Source of the DNA: Mycobacterium sp. BK086
GTDB taxonomy: Bacteria; Actinomycetota; Actinomycetes; Mycobacteriales; Mycobacteriaceae
Reading direction: 5' to 3'
Length of the DNA stretch: 64,000 nucleotides
Assembly: GCA_004362315.1 (NCBI GenBank)
Contig: SNWL01000009.1
Location: 480,357 to 544,356, forward strand
Positions 9,357-18,176 of the stretch are shown piece by piece. Positions within the stretch are counted from its first letter, which is position 1. Every line of letters starts with the position of its first letter. The notes below the pieces were generated by a model. It had not been told where the DNA came from, searched no databases, and was given only the letters and a program-made list of their open reading frames with translations. Both the position numbers and the translations under genes were made by a program.

Positions 9357-10234
9357 CAGCAGCTACCACGCCAAATCCGCAGGCGGTCCGGCCCGAGCTC
9401 ACCGGTGGTGACTCGGGCGGGCCGCCCGGTTTTGCGGCTCGCCGCCACGGCACCACCTCGCTTCGGGTTGGTGCCGCGTCGATCTGGTTGAGCGTCATCG
9501 TCCTGCTCCCGCTGGCCGCGATCGTGTGGCAGTCGGCCAAGGGCGGGTGGCACGCGTTCTGGTTGACGGTCACCTCCAACGCCGCACTCGAGTCGTTCCG
9601 GGTGACCCTGACGATCTCGATCGGCGTCACCCTGGTGAACGCGGTGTTCGGGCTGCTCGTGGCATGGGTGCTGACCCGCGACGACTTCGTGGGCAAGCGG
9701 TTGGTCGATGCCGTCATCGACCTGCCGTTCGCGTTGCCGACCATCGTGGCGAGCCTGGTCATGCTGGCGCTCTACGGACCCAACAGCCCGATCGACCTGC
9801 ATCTGCAACACACCAAATGGGGTGTGGGCGTGGCGCTTCTGTTCGTCACCCTGCCGTTCGTGGTTCGCTCCGTGCAGCCGGTGCTGCTCGAACTCGACCG
9901 TGAGGTCGAGGAGGCCGCGGCCTCGCTGGGGGCGACCAATTTCGTCATCTTCACCAAAGTGGTGCTGCCCGCATTGCTGCCGTCTCTGTTGTCCGGTGCG
10001 GGGCTGGCGTTTTCACGCGCGATCGGCGAGTTCGGTTCGGTGGTGCTGATCGGCGGTGCGGTGCCAGGCGAGACCGAGGTGTCTTCTCAGTGGATCCGGA
10101 CGTTGATCGAGAATGACGACCGGACCGGTGCCGCGGCGATTTCCATTGTGTTGCTGGTGCTCTCGTTCCTCGTGCTGCTGGTGTTGCGGGCGGTTGGTTC
10201 ACGCGCGGCCAAACGGGAGGAGCTGGAGAAATGA
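9353..10234 (+). CDS. cysT: Sulfate ABC transporter permease CysT
   Basis: One of the two membrane subunits of the sulfate importer. The 293-residue protein has a long hydrophilic N-terminus (about 45 residues), then six membrane segments. The binding-protein-dependent permease EAA loop is EEAAASLGATNFVIFTKVVLP, which docks to CysA. ATG 9353 overlaps the subI stop as ATGA, so the two are translationally coupled. The frame is open upstream, but those codons lie inside subI. It pairs with CysW encoded next. Confidence 0.93.
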   Translation: MTAATTPNPQAVRPELTGGDSGGPPGFAARRHGTTSLRVGAASIWLSVIVLLPLAAIVWQSAKGGWHAFWLTVTSNAALESFRVTLTISIGVTLVNAVFGLLVAWVLTRDDFVGKRLVDAVIDLPFALPTIVASLVMLALYGPNSPIDLHLQHTKWGVGVALLFVTLPFVVRSVQPVLLELDREVEEAAASLGATNFVIFTKVVLPALLPSLLSGAGLAFSRAIGEFGSVVLIGGAVPGETEVSSQWIRTLIENDDRTGAAAISIVLLVLSFLVLLVLRAVGSRAAKREELEK

Positions 10235-11043
10235 TCCTGTCGCCTGTCGTCCGCTACCTCACCCGCTACCTCGCACTGGCGTACATCGGGGTGCTGGTAC
10301 TCGTGCCCGTCGGCCTGATCCTGTGGCGTACGTTCGCGCCGGGGTTCGGTGCGTTCGTCGATTCGATCACCACACCGGCCGCGATCTCGGCGTTGCAACT
10401 GTCGCTGCTCGTCGTCGCGATCGTGGTGCCGCTCAACGTGATCTTCGGGGTTCCGACCGCATTGGTGCTGGCCCGCAACAGGTTCCGAGGCAAGTCCGCG
10501 CTGCAGGCTGTCATCGACCTGCCGTTTGCGGTGTCGCCGGTGGTCGTCGGTGTGGCACTGATCCTCTTGTGGGGCAGCGCCGGACTGTTCGGGTTCGTCG
10601 AGAACAGCCTCGGATTCAAAATCATCTTCGGGTTGCCGGGCATCGTACTGGCGAGCATCTTCGTCACCGTCCCGTTCGTGATCCGCGAGGTCGAGCCGGT
10701 TCTGCATGAGCTCGGCACCGACCAGGAACAGGCGGCCGCCACGCTGGGATCCAGTTGGTGGCAGACGTTCTGGCGGATCACCCTGCCGTCGATCCGCTGG
10801 GGCCTGACCTACGGCGTCGTGCTCACCATCGCTCGTACTCTCGGCGAGTACGGCGCGGTGATCATGGTGTCGTCCAATCTGCCCGGCACGTCTCAGACCC
10901 TGACGTTGCTGGTGTCCGACCGCTACAGCCGCGGCGCCGAATATGGCGCCTACGCCGTCTCGACGCTGTTGATGGTGGTTGCGGTGCTGGTGCTGGTTGT
11001 CCAGGTGATCCTGGACGCCCGCCGCGCCAAGGCCAGCGAGTAA
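10231..11043 (+). CDS. cysW: Sulfate ABC transporter permease CysW
   Basis: The second membrane subunit of the sulfate importer, 270 residues with six membrane segments. The EAA loop reads [21 protein letters not shown] near residue 175 and precedes the conserved segment [14 protein letters not shown]. Its ATG overlaps the cysT stop as ATGA. The heterodimer with CysT forms the channel energised by CysA. Confidence 0.93.
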   Translation: MILSPVVRYLTRYLALAYIGVLVLVPVGLILWRTFAPGFGAFVDSITTPAAISALQLSLLVVAIVVPLNVIFGVPTALVLARNRFRGKSALQAVIDLPFAVSPVVVGVALILLWGSAGLFGFVENSLGFKIIFGLPGIVLASIFVTVPFVIREVEPVLHELGTDQEQAAATLGSSWWQTFWRITLPSIRWGLTYGVVLTIARTLGEYGAVIMVSSNLPGTSQTLTLLVSDRYSRGAEYGAYAVSTLLMVVAVLVLVVQVILDARRAKASE

Positions 11044-11065
11044 TCCAACGAGGAGAACGACTCTC

Positions 11066-12088
11066 ATGACCAATGCCATCACCGTCACCGGCGCCAACAA
11101 GCGCTACGGCGAGTTCGCGGCCCTCGACAACGTCGATTTCGTGGTGCCCGCCGGGTCGTTGACCGCCCTGTTGGGGCCCAGTGGTTCGGGCAAGTCCACC
11201 CTGTTGCGCGCCATCGCCGGGCTGGACCAGCCTGACACCGGCACCATCACGATCAACGGTCGCGATGTCACCAATGTGCCGCCCCAGCGGCGCGGGATCG
11301 GCTTCGTCTTCCAGCATTACGCAGCCTTCAAGCACCTGACCGTCCGGGACAATGTGGCGTTCGGCCTCAAGATCCGCAAGAAGCCGAAGGCCGAGATCAA
11401 GGACAAGGTGGACAGTCTGCTCGAGGTCGTCGGCCTCGCCGGCTTCCAAACCCGTTATCCCAACCAGCTTTCCGGTGGTCAGCGCCAGCGGATGGCGCTG
11501 GCCCGCGCGCTGGCCGTGGACCCGGAGGTGCTCCTGCTCGACGAGCCGTTCGGTGCGCTGGACGCCAAGGTCCGCGAGGATCTGCGGGCGTGGCTGCGCC
11601 GGTTGCATGACGAAGTCCATGTCACGACTGTGCTCGTCACCCACGACCAGGCCGAGGCGCTGGACGTCGCCGATAGGATCGCCGTTCTCAACAAGGGGCG
11701 CGTCGAACAGGTCGGCTCACCGACCGACGTCTACGACAGCCCGGCCAACGCCTTCGTGATGTCCTTCCTCGGCACGGTGTCGGCGCTCAACGGAATCCTG
11801 GTGCGCCCGCACGACATTCGGGTCGGACGCAATCCGGAGATGGCGATCGCGGCCGGCGACGGCACGGCTGAGTCCACCGGTGTCACCCGGGCCACCATCG
11901 ACCGGGTCGTATATCTCGGCTTCGAGGTGCGGGTGGAATTGACCAGTGCCACCAACGGTGCGCCGTTCACCGCCCAGATCACCCGCGGCGACGCCGAGGC
12001 GTTGGGGCTGAAAGAGGGTGACTCCGTGTACGTTCGGGCCACCCGGGTACCGCCGATCGCCGGCGAACTTCAGGTCGCCGCGGGTTAG
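11066..12088 (+). CDS. cysA: Sulfate ABC transporter ATP-binding protein CysA
   Basis: The ATPase of the sulfate importer, 340 residues. Visible motifs are Walker [10 protein letters not shown] near residue 36, Q-loop FVFQHYAAF, signature [15 protein letters not shown], Walker [12 protein letters not shown] and switch histidine VTHDQ. The C-terminal 100 residues form a TOBE-like regulatory domain that starts near [15 protein letters not shown] lies 22 bp after cysW, just upstream of ATG 11066. The stop codon interlocks with the convergent che1 gene as TTAG at 12085-12088. It hydrolyses ATP on the cytoplasmic side to drive sulfate or thiosulfate uptake. Confidence 0.94.
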   Translation: MTNAITVTGANKRYGEFAALDNVDFVVPAGSLTALLGPSGSGKSTLLRAIAGLDQPDTGTITINGRDVTNVPPQRRGIGFVFQHYAAFKHLTVRDNVAFGLKIRKKPKAEIKDKVDSLLEVVGLAGFQTRYPNQLSGGQRQRMALARALAVDPEVLLLDEPFGALDAKVREDLRAWLRRLHDEVHVTTVLVTHDQAEALDVADRIAVLNKGRVEQVGSPTDVYDSPANAFVMSFLGTVSALNGILVRPHDIRVGRNPEMAIAAGDGTAESTGVTRATIDRVVYLGFEVRVELTSATNGAPFTAQITRGDAEALGLKEGDSVYVRATRVPPIAGELQVAAG

Positions 12089-12792
12089 GCTGCCGCGGCC
12101 CGCGCGGCCACCGCCGCATCGAACCGGTCGAGCACCGTCTGGGCCACCAGCGGGTGCGCGCCCAGCGGGTCGACCATCGACATACCCTCGGCATCGGCAA
12201 TGGCCGCGACTCGGTCGGTGATCCGTCCGGGCGCAATGAACCACGGCGCCACGACGATTCGCCGGGCGCCCTGGCCGCGCAGGATCTCGGCGCCGTCACG
12301 CACCGACGGCGCCGGTCCGGTGGCGTAGGCCACCTGCACGCCGGACCACCGGGTGCCGCGAGCCAGCGTGTCCGCCAGCGCCGAGGTGCGAGCGTTGGCC
12401 GCGGGGTGCGAGGAGCCGACCGCGACGATCAGCACCCCAAGCCCGCGCTCGAAATTGTGGATCTGGTTCTGCGCCAATCGTTCCCGCATAACCGCGAGCA
12501 AGCGTGGATCCTCGCCCAGGGTGTCGGCCTGGATCACGTCGGCGCCGGCGTCGGCGATCATCGCCGGGATGTCGGTGCGGGCGTGATAGGCACTCGCGAG
12601 CAGCAGCGGGGTGACGACGGCGGGACCGTCCAGCGTGCGCAGAGCGTCAGCCAGATTCGGCGAGTTCTGCTCGCAGAACGCCACTCCCACATCCAGCCCC
12701 GGGCGCAGGGCGCGCACCTGATCGGCCACCGCGTGGGTGGTGGCCGCGGAACGCGGATCGGCGCTGCCGTGTGCGGTGAGGATCAGCCTCAC
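12085..12792 (-). CDS. che1: CbiX/SirB-like sirohydrochlorin chelatase (Che1-like)
   Basis: A 235-residue member of the CbiX/SirB chelatase family, starting [13 protein letters not shown] with the metal-binding histidine in AHG and a second repeat beginning [11 protein letters not shown]. The expected reaction is metal insertion into a tetrapyrrole. Since it is co-transcribed with cysH and the siroheme enzyme sirA, ferrochelation of sirohydrochlorin to siroheme is the natural inference. GTG 12792 overlaps the cysH stop as GTGA and aligns with homologues; ATG 12810 is an alternative. H37Rv has the same gene (Rv2393) at this place. Confidence 0.85.
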   Translation of the reverse strand: MRLILTAHGSADPRSAATTHAVADQVRALRPGLDVGVAFCEQNSPNLADALRTLDGPAVVTPLLLASAYHARTDIPAMIADAGADVIQADTLGEDPRLLAVMRERLAQNQIHNFERGLGVLIVAVGSSHPAANARTSALADTLARGTRWSGVQVAYATGPAPSVRDGAEILRGQGARRIVVAPWFIAPGRITDRVAAIADAEGMSMVDPLGAHPLVAQTVLDRFDAAVAARAAAA

Positions 12793-13502
12793 GAAACGTG
12801 GAGCCCGCATTCTGTCTTCGCCTGACCCTGCCAGCGTCCGCTGCGCGGGTCGGCGCCCTCGAGCGGCTTGGCCGTGCACGGCGCGCAGCCGATCGACGGA
12901 TAGCCTTCCTCGACAAGCGGATTCACCAGCACGCCGTTGGCCTGGATGTAGGCGTCCATGTCCTCGTCGCTCCACGCGGCCAGCGGATTGATCTTCACCA
13001 GCTTGAAGCCTTCGTCGAAGCTGATCAGCGGCGCGTTGGCGCGGGTCGGCGCCTCCACCCGGCGGATCCCGGTGACCCAGGCCGTGTAGCCCTGCAGCGC
13101 CTTGCTCAGCGGAGTCACCTTGCGCAGCCTGCAGCATTCACCCGGGTTGCTGGCGAACAGATCCTTACCCAGCAACTGGTCCTGCTCGGCCACGCTGTGC
13201 TCGGGTGTGACGTTCACGACATGAATGTCGTAGACCGCCTCGACCGCGTCGCGGGTGCCGATCGTCTCGGCGAAGTGGTAACCGGTATCGAGGAACAGCA
13301 CGTCCACGCCGGGGCGCACCTTCGCGGCCAAATCGACCAGCACCGCGTCCTGCATGTTGGAGGCCACGACATATTCGCCGCCGAAATGCTTTTCGGTCCA
13401 TGCCAGCAGCTCGACCGCGCTTGCGCCGTCCAGCTCGGCAGCGCCTTTCGCCGCCAGCTCCCGCAGCTCGGCCTCGGTCACTCGATCCACCCCAATGCTC
13501 AT
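12789..13502 (-). CDS. cysH: Adenylyl-sulfate (APS) reductase CysH
   Basis: Reduces adenylyl sulfate to sulfite with thioredoxin in assimilatory sulfate reduction. The 237-residue protein carries the [4Fe-4S] ligand set of APS reductases, CC at residues 123-124 and CxxC at 206-209, and the C-terminal catalytic cysteine in ECGLH (C232). The cluster cysteines mark it as APS-specific rather than PAPS-specific. ATG 13502 overlaps the sirA stop as ATGA, so expression is coupled to sirA and to the attenuator upstream. Confidence 0.93.
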   Translation of the reverse strand: MSIGVDRVTEAELRELAAKGAAELDGASAVELLAWTEKHFGGEYVVASNMQDAVLVDLAAKVRPGVDVLFLDTGYHFAETIGTRDAVEAVYDIHVVNVTPEHSVAEQDQLLGKDLFASNPGECCRLRKVTPLSKALQGYTAWVTGIRRVEAPTRANAPLISFDEGFKLVKINPLAAWSDEDMDAYIQANGVLVNPLVEEGYPSIGCAPCTAKPLEGADPRSGRWQGQAKTECGLHVS

Positions 13503-15166
13503 CGCAAGTCCTCTTCCTCTGCCCGTACAGCCCACTGGGCGAAACGCTCACCCTCGCTTCTTTGTTTCACGAAGTTTCGGACGACTCGCTCGATGTAGTC
13601 GCCGAGTTCGGTCGAGAGCACCTTGTGCTGGCGCAGCTTGCGGCCGAAGGCGCTGTCCAGACCCAGGCTTCCGCCGAGGTGAACCTGGAACCCCTCCTCG
13701 GGGCCGTTACCGTCGTCGACCATCTGGCCCTTGAACCCGATGTCGGCGACCTGGATGCGGGCGCATGAATTCGGGCAGCCGTTGATGTTGACGGTGATCG
13801 GTACGTCCAGCGTGGCGTTGAGGTCCTCGAGACGCTTCTCGAGGTCGGGCACCAGGCTCTGAGCCCGCACCCGAGTCTCGGCGAAGCTCAGCTTGCAGAA
13901 CTCAATGCCGGTGCAGGCCATCAGGTTTCGCCGCCAGTGCGAAGGCGTCGACGGCAAGCCGAGGGCATCCAGCCCGCTGCGCAGCTCCTCGACCTTGTCG
14001 TCGGGGACGTCGAGGACGATCAGCTTCTGGTACGGCGTGAACCGAACGCGATTGGAGCCGACGGACTCGGCCAGGTCGGCGACCTTGGTCAAGATCGTGC
14101 CCGACACCCGTCCGGCGATCGGTGCCACGCCAACGGCGTTGAGGCCGTTCTTGAGCTTCTGCACCCCGACGTGGTCGATCGGACGGGTCACCGGTGTGGG
14201 CGCGGGTCCGTCGATCAGGGGTCGCTTCAGGTACTCGGTCTCGAGAACTTCACGAAACTTCTCAACACCCCAGTCCTTGACCAAGAACTTCAGCCGCGCC
14301 TTGGCCCGCAGCCTGCGGTAGCCGTAGTCGCGGAACACGCTGACGACTGCCTCCCAGACGTCGGGCACCTCGTCGAGCGGCACCCAGGCGCCGACGCGCT
14401 GACCCAGCATCGGGTTGGTGGACAGTCCGCCGCCGACCCACAGGTCGAAACCGGGACCGTGCTCGGGGTGCTCGACGCCGATGAAGGCGACGTCATTGAC
14501 CTCATGCACGACGTCCTGCAGACCGGAGATGGCGGTCTTGAACTTGCGCGGGAGGTTCGAGTACTCCGGCTTGCCGATGTAGCGCTTGACGATCTCGTCG
14601 ATCGCCGGGGTGCCGTCGATGACCTCGTCGAGCGATTCGCCTGCCAACGGGGAACCCAGCACCACACGCGGGCAGTCGCCGCACGCCTCAGTGGTCTGCA
14701 GGCCGACCTCGTCGAGCCGGCGCCAGATCTCCGGCATGTCCTCGACCTGGATCCAGTGGTACTGCACGTTCTCGCGATCGCTGATGTCGGCGGTGTCGCG
14801 GGCGAACTCGGTGGAGATGCCGCCGAGCGTGCGCAGGGCGGCCGTGGTCAGCGCGCCGCCGTCACTGCGCACCCGGAGCATGAAGAACTCGTCTTCGAGC
14901 ATGTCGGTGTTCTCGTCACCGGTCCAGGTGCCGTCGTAGCCGGGCTTGCGCTGGGTGTACAGACCCCACCAGCGCATCCGGCCGCGCAGGTCGGTCTTGT
15001 CGATGCTCTCGAAGCCCTGCTTGGCGTAGATGTTCTCGATGCGGTCGCGGACGTTGAGCGCGTCGTCTTCCTTCTTGAACTGCTCATTGGGATTGAGCGG
15101 TTCGCGGTCGCCGAGGGCCCACTGGCCCTCATTGCGTGACTTGGCCGCCTTGGTCGGCTGACTCAT
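13499..15166 (-). CDS. sirA: Ferredoxin-dependent sulfite reductase SirA
   Basis: Catalyses six-electron reduction of sulfite to sulfide using siroheme and a [4Fe-4S] cluster. The 555-residue protein has the duplicated ferredoxin-like and siroheme-binding halves of the nitrite/sulfite reductase family. The cluster and siroheme cysteines are in CTGIEFCKLS and NGCPNSCA in the C-terminal third. It was once annotated as nitrite reductase (nirA) in mycobacteria, but its operon with cysH and its Cys-responsive leader point to sulfite. ATG 15166 is preceded by GAGGAG, which lies in a hairpin. Confidence 0.9.
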   Translation of the reverse strand: MSQPTKAAKSRNEGQWALGDREPLNPNEQFKKEDDALNVRDRIENIYAKQGFESIDKTDLRGRMRWWGLYTQRKPGYDGTWTGDENTDMLEDEFFMLRVRSDGGALTTAALRTLGGISTEFARDTADISDRENVQYHWIQVEDMPEIWRRLDEVGLQTTEACGDCPRVVLGSPLAGESLDEVIDGTPAIDEIVKRYIGKPEYSNLPRKFKTAISGLQDVVHEVNDVAFIGVEHPEHGPGFDLWVGGGLSTNPMLGQRVGAWVPLDEVPDVWEAVVSVFRDYGYRRLRAKARLKFLVKDWGVEKFREVLETEYLKRPLIDGPAPTPVTRPIDHVGVQKLKNGLNAVGVAPIAGRVSGTILTKVADLAESVGSNRVRFTPYQKLIVLDVPDDKVEELRSGLDALGLPSTPSHWRRNLMACTGIEFCKLSFAETRVRAQSLVPDLEKRLEDLNATLDVPITVNINGCPNSCARIQVADIGFKGQMVDDGNGPEEGFQVHLGGSLGLDSAFGRKLRQHKVLSTELGDYIERVVRNFVKQRSEGERFAQWAVRAEEEDLR

Positions 15167-15173
15167 GAAATGT

Positions 15174-15193
15174 GCTCCTCGATGTCAAGGAGC
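15174..15193 (-). promoter_or_regulatory. Hairpin sequestering the sirA ribosome binding site
   Basis: On the minus strand GCTCCT (15193-15188) and AGGAGC (15179-15174) form a perfect 6-bp stem with an 8-nt loop. The 3' arm contains the sirA Shine-Dalgarno sequence, seven bases before its ATG. Closing the stem would block initiation, and opening it would need a competing upstream pairing, which fits control by the Cys leader ORF. Confidence 0.6.
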
Positions 15194-15286
15194 TGGCGTT
15201 CGAATCGCGCGAATCCACCGGTGGGCTGTTTCCGGCGGCGCAGATCCGGTCGGCCAGCTGAAGTACAGGTGGGCGGGTCTACGGCG

Positions 15287-15379
15287 TCAAGCCAGACAAC
15301 AACAGGTACAGACGCGCTTGAAATCCACATGCCGCCGAGCCACCAGTGCCACACGGCGCAGGTTCTGGGGGGCAGACAT
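15287..15379 (-). CDS. Polycysteine leader peptide of the sirA-cysH-che1 operon, 30 aa
   Basis: A 30-codon ORF about 120 bp upstream of sirA ends RVCTCCCLA before its stop, so four of the last seven residues are cysteine. ATG 15379 is seven bases after CACAAT, a plausible -10, which makes the message leaderless; ATG 15388 is an in-frame alternative. Short Cys-rich leaderless ORFs are known cysteine-responsive attenuators before the equivalent M. smegmatis operon. Low Cys-tRNA would stall the ribosome here and free the sirA ribosome site. Confidence 0.82.
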   Translation of the reverse strand: MSAPQNLRRVALVARRHVDFKRVCTCCCLA

Positions 15380-15386
15380 GTCGGCC

Positions 15387-15392
15387 ATTGTG
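15387..15392 (-). promoter_or_regulatory. Probable -10 element for the sirA leader transcript
   Basis: CACAAT on the minus strand lies seven bases before ATG 15379, the spacing expected when transcription begins at the start codon. The match to TANNNT is imperfect at the first base. Confidence 0.4.
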
Positions 15393-15472
15393 CCACGAAC
15401 CGCGTCAATAGCTCTAACCGGGCCAAATTTCGGCTCGCGATGAGCGAAAGTCGGCTCTGGGACACTGGAGCG

Positions 15473-16645
15473 ATGTCGGTCCGTCCCGCGCAGGCCGCCC
15501 TGCCGGTGCTCGCCCTGACGCCCGGCACGGCGTTCGGCCTCTATGTCCATGTGCCGTTCTGCGCGACCCGCTGCGGCTACTGCGACTTCAACACCTATAC
15601 CGCCGCCGAGCTGGGTGGCGCGTCCCCGCAGGGCTGGCTGACCGCACTGCGCACCGAGCTCGAACTGGCCGCTGAGCGGGTGGGTCCGGTACCGGTCGAC
15701 ACGGTGTTCGTCGGTGGCGGCACCCCGTCGCTGCTCGGTGGGGCTGGGCTGGGCGAGGTGCTCGACGCGGTGCGTAGCAGTTTCACGCTGGCCCCGGGGG
15801 CGGAAGTGACCACCGAGGCCAACCCGGAGTCGACGTCGCCGGAGTTCTTCGACCAGATCCGCGGCGCGGGCTACACCCGGGTGTCGCTGGGCATGCAGTC
15901 CACTGCCCCGCGGGTACTGGCGGTGCTGGACCGGACACATTCCCCGGGCCGGGCGCTGCACGCCGCCGCCGAGGCGACCGAGGCCGGATTCGAGCACCTC
16001 AACATCGACCTCATCTATGGCACGCCGGGGGAGTCCGACGACGATCTGCTGCGCTCGGTCGACGCGGCGCTGTCCGCGGGCGTCGACCATGTGTCGGCCT
16101 ATGCGCTGGTGGTGGAAGACGGCACCGCGCTGGCCCGCCGGGTGCGCCGCGGCGAGATCGACGCACCCGACGACGACGTGCTCGCGCACCGCTACGAACT
16201 GCTCGACCAGCGGCTGTCTGCCGCCGGACTGAGCTGGTACGAGGTGTCGAACTGGAGCCGTCCCGGCGCCGAATGCCGGCACAACATCGGCTACTGGAAC
16301 GGCGGGCAGTGGTGGGGTGCGGGGCCCGGCGCGCACGCGTTCGTCGGCGACACCCGCTGGTGGAACGTCAAGCACCCCAGCGCCTACGCCGAGACATTGG
16401 CCGGTGGTCAGGTGCCGGTCGCGGAGTTCGAGCGCCTCGACGCCCACGCCCGCCACATCGAGAACGTGCTGCTGCAGATCCGGTTGCGCACGGGCCTGCC
16501 GCTCGCGGCGCTGACGGAATCCGAGCAACGGCGGGCCGACGATGCGGTGGCCGGTGGTCTGCTGATCCGCTCCGGTGACCGGCTGGTGCTCACCGACCGC
16601 GGGCGGTTGCTGGCCGACGCCGTGGTGCGCGACGTGCTCGATTAA
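15473..16645 (+). CDS. hemW: HemW, radical SAM heme chaperone (formerly HemN)
   Basis: A 390-residue radical SAM protein with the cluster motif CATRCGYCDF near residue 30 and a C-terminal HemW domain containing RHNIGYWNGG and WWGAGPGAH. Such proteins were annotated as oxygen-independent coproporphyrinogen oxidases, but this subclass lacks the full HemN substrate-site features and is regarded as a heme trafficking protein. H37Rv has it as Rv2388c. ATG 15473 was chosen because the conserved sequence starts soon after; ATG 15440 is in frame. The stop interlocks with the next gene as TTAA. Confidence 0.88.
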   Translation: MSVRPAQAALPVLALTPGTAFGLYVHVPFCATRCGYCDFNTYTAAELGGASPQGWLTALRTELELAAERVGPVPVDTVFVGGGTPSLLGGAGLGEVLDAVRSSFTLAPGAEVTTEANPESTSPEFFDQIRGAGYTRVSLGMQSTAPRVLAVLDRTHSPGRALHAAAEATEAGFEHLNIDLIYGTPGESDDDLLRSVDAALSAGVDHVSAYALVVEDGTALARRVRRGEIDAPDDDVLAHRYELLDQRLSAAGLSWYEVSNWSRPGAECRHNIGYWNGGQWWGAGPGAHAFVGDTRWWNVKHPSAYAETLAGGQVPVAEFERLDAHARHIENVLLQIRLRTGLPLAALTESEQRRADDAVAGGLLIRSGDRLVLTDRGRLLADAVVRDVLD

Positions 16646-16962
16646 CTCGGGTACTGGCCGTTGGTCTCGCCGTCCATGTCGAAGACCCGGGCGTGCAGCA
16701 CAGTGCGATTACGCAGGGCGGCGCGGACCGCCCGGTGCAGACCGTCTTCGAGGTAGACGACGCCACGCCACTTGACCGCATGCGGAAACAGATCGCCGTA
16801 GAAGGTCGAATCCTCCGAGAGCAGACGGTCCAACGCGAGCACCGTTGTCGTGGTGACCAATTCGTCGAGGCGGATCTGTCGCGGGGGGATTTGCGACCAG
16901 TCGCGGTAGGTCAGGCCATGCTCGGGATACGGCTTGCCCTCCCGAACGCCCTTGAAGATCAT
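16642..16962 (-). CDS. Conserved ParB/sulfiredoxin-like hypothetical protein (Rv2375-like)
   Basis: The 106-residue product ends in a segment (YLEDGLHRAVRAALRNRT, then an HARVFDM-like strand) that resembles the DGxHR loop of ParB/sulfiredoxin-type nucleotide-binding folds. Most of the protein would be this one domain. The H37Rv neighbour of hrcA, Rv2375, has the same size and place. No activity is established; the resemblance is from motif reading only. Confidence 0.7.
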   Translation of the reverse strand: MIFKGVREGKPYPEHGLTYRDWSQIPPRQIRLDELVTTTTVLALDRLLSEDSTFYGDLFPHAVKWRGVVYLEDGLHRAVRAALRNRTVLHARVFDMDGETNGQYPS

Positions 16963-17038
16963 CGGGTCGTAACCCCGCGCGCAGCCCCCCGACTCCGCAT
17001 CACCATTCGAGCAAGGCTAGTCCCTGGCGGCCCGAACG

Positions 17039-17065
17039 TCAGCACTCGGCGCGCGTGGGTGCTAA
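17039..17065. promoter_or_regulatory. CIRCE operator upstream of hrcA
   Basis: TCAGCACTC (17039-17047), nine bases, then GGGTGCTAA (17057-17065). The CIRCE consensus is TTAGCACTC-N9-GAGTGCTAA, so each arm has a single mismatch and the spacer length is exact. It lies 48 bp before the hrcA start, so HrcA very probably represses its own operon and releases it on heat shock. Confidence 0.85.
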
Positions 17066-17113
17066 GTGAGCTGATACTGACCGTAAAATGGAGCCGACTT
17101 GGAGGTGGATCAC

Positions 17114-18151
17114 ATGGGAAGTGCCGACGACCGTCGCTTCGAGGTGCTTCGTGCGATCGTCGCCGACTTCGTCGAGACCAAGGAGCCCATCGGCTCCAAG
17201 GCCCTCGTCGACCGTCACAACCTGGGCGTATCGAGTGCCACCGTGCGCAACGACATGGCCGTGCTGGAGGCGGAGGGCTACATCGCCCAGCCCCACACCA
17301 GCTCCGGACGAGTGCCCACCGAGAAGGGCTACCGGGAGTTCGTCAACCGCATCGACGACGTCAAGCCGCTGTCGTCCTCGGAACGTCGCGCGATCATGCA
17401 GTTCCTGGAGTCCGGGGTCGACCTCGACGACGTGCTTCGCCGCGCGGTGAAGCTGCTGGCCCAGCTGACCCGCCAGGTCGCGATCGTCCAGTACCCGACG
17501 CTTTCCACCTCGACCGTGCGCCACCTGGAGATCGTGGCGATCACGCCGGCCCGGCTGTTGATGGTCGTCATCACCGACTCCGGTCGGGTAGACCAGCGGA
17601 TGGTCGAACTGGGCGACACCATCGACGATCACCAGCTCTCGCAGCTGCGCGAACTGCTCGGGCAGGCGCTCGAGGGCAAGCGGCTCGCGGCGGCCTCGGC
17701 CGCGGTGGCCGACCTGGCCGCGCGGCTCGACGGCTCGGGCGGATTGGGTGACGCGGTCGGCCGCTCGGCGACCGTGCTGCTGGAGTCACTCGTCGAACAC
17801 AACGAGGAACGCCTCCTGATGGGCGGCACCGCCAACCTGACCCGCAACACCGCCGACTTCGGCGGGTCGCTGCGCTCGATCCTGGAAGCACTGGAGGAGC
17901 AGGTGGTGGTCCTTCGGCTGCTGGCCGCCCAGCAGGAAGCGGGTAAGGTCACGGTGCGGATCGGCCACGAGACCGAGGCCGAACAGATGGTCGGCACTTC
18001 GGTGGTGACCACGACCTACGGCAGCTCGGGCACCGTCTACGGCGGCATGGGTGTCTTGGGGCCGACCAGAATGGACTATCCGGGAACGATTGCCAATGTC
18101 GCGGCTGTTGCGATGTACATCGGCGATGTCCTAGGACACCGGGCCGGATAA
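17114..18151 (+). CDS. hrcA: Heat-inducible transcription repressor HrcA
   Basis: HrcA binds CIRCE elements and represses chaperonin genes when GroEL is free. The 345-residue protein has the N-terminal winged helix ([20 protein letters not shown]) and the HrcA regulatory domain, with [12 protein letters not shown] and the C-terminal [14 protein letters not shown] segment typical of the family. GGAGGT seven bases upstream fixes ATG 17114 rather than TTG 17099. It is followed by dnaJ2 and rsmE in an apparent operon behind a CIRCE site. Confidence 0.95.
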   Translation: MGSADDRRFEVLRAIVADFVETKEPIGSKALVDRHNLGVSSATVRNDMAVLEAEGYIAQPHTSSGRVPTEKGYREFVNRIDDVKPLSSSERRAIMQFLESGVDLDDVLRRAVKLLAQLTRQVAIVQYPTLSTSTVRHLEIVAITPARLLMVVITDSGRVDQRMVELGDTIDDHQLSQLRELLGQALEGKRLAAASAAVADLAARLDGSGGLGDAVGRSATVLLESLVEHNEERLLMGGTANLTRNTADFGGSLRSILEALEEQVVVLRLLAAQQEAGKVTVRIGHETEAEQMVGTSVVTTTYGSSGTVYGGMGVLGPTRMDYPGTIANVAAVAMYIGDVLGHRAG

Positions 18152-18176
18152 CCGGCAGGATTTCGAAAGGTCAAGT

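Noticed and set aside
13937-15139. 400-codon plus-strand frame opposite sirA
   Set aside because: Antisense shadow; sirA carries the siroheme and cluster cysteines.
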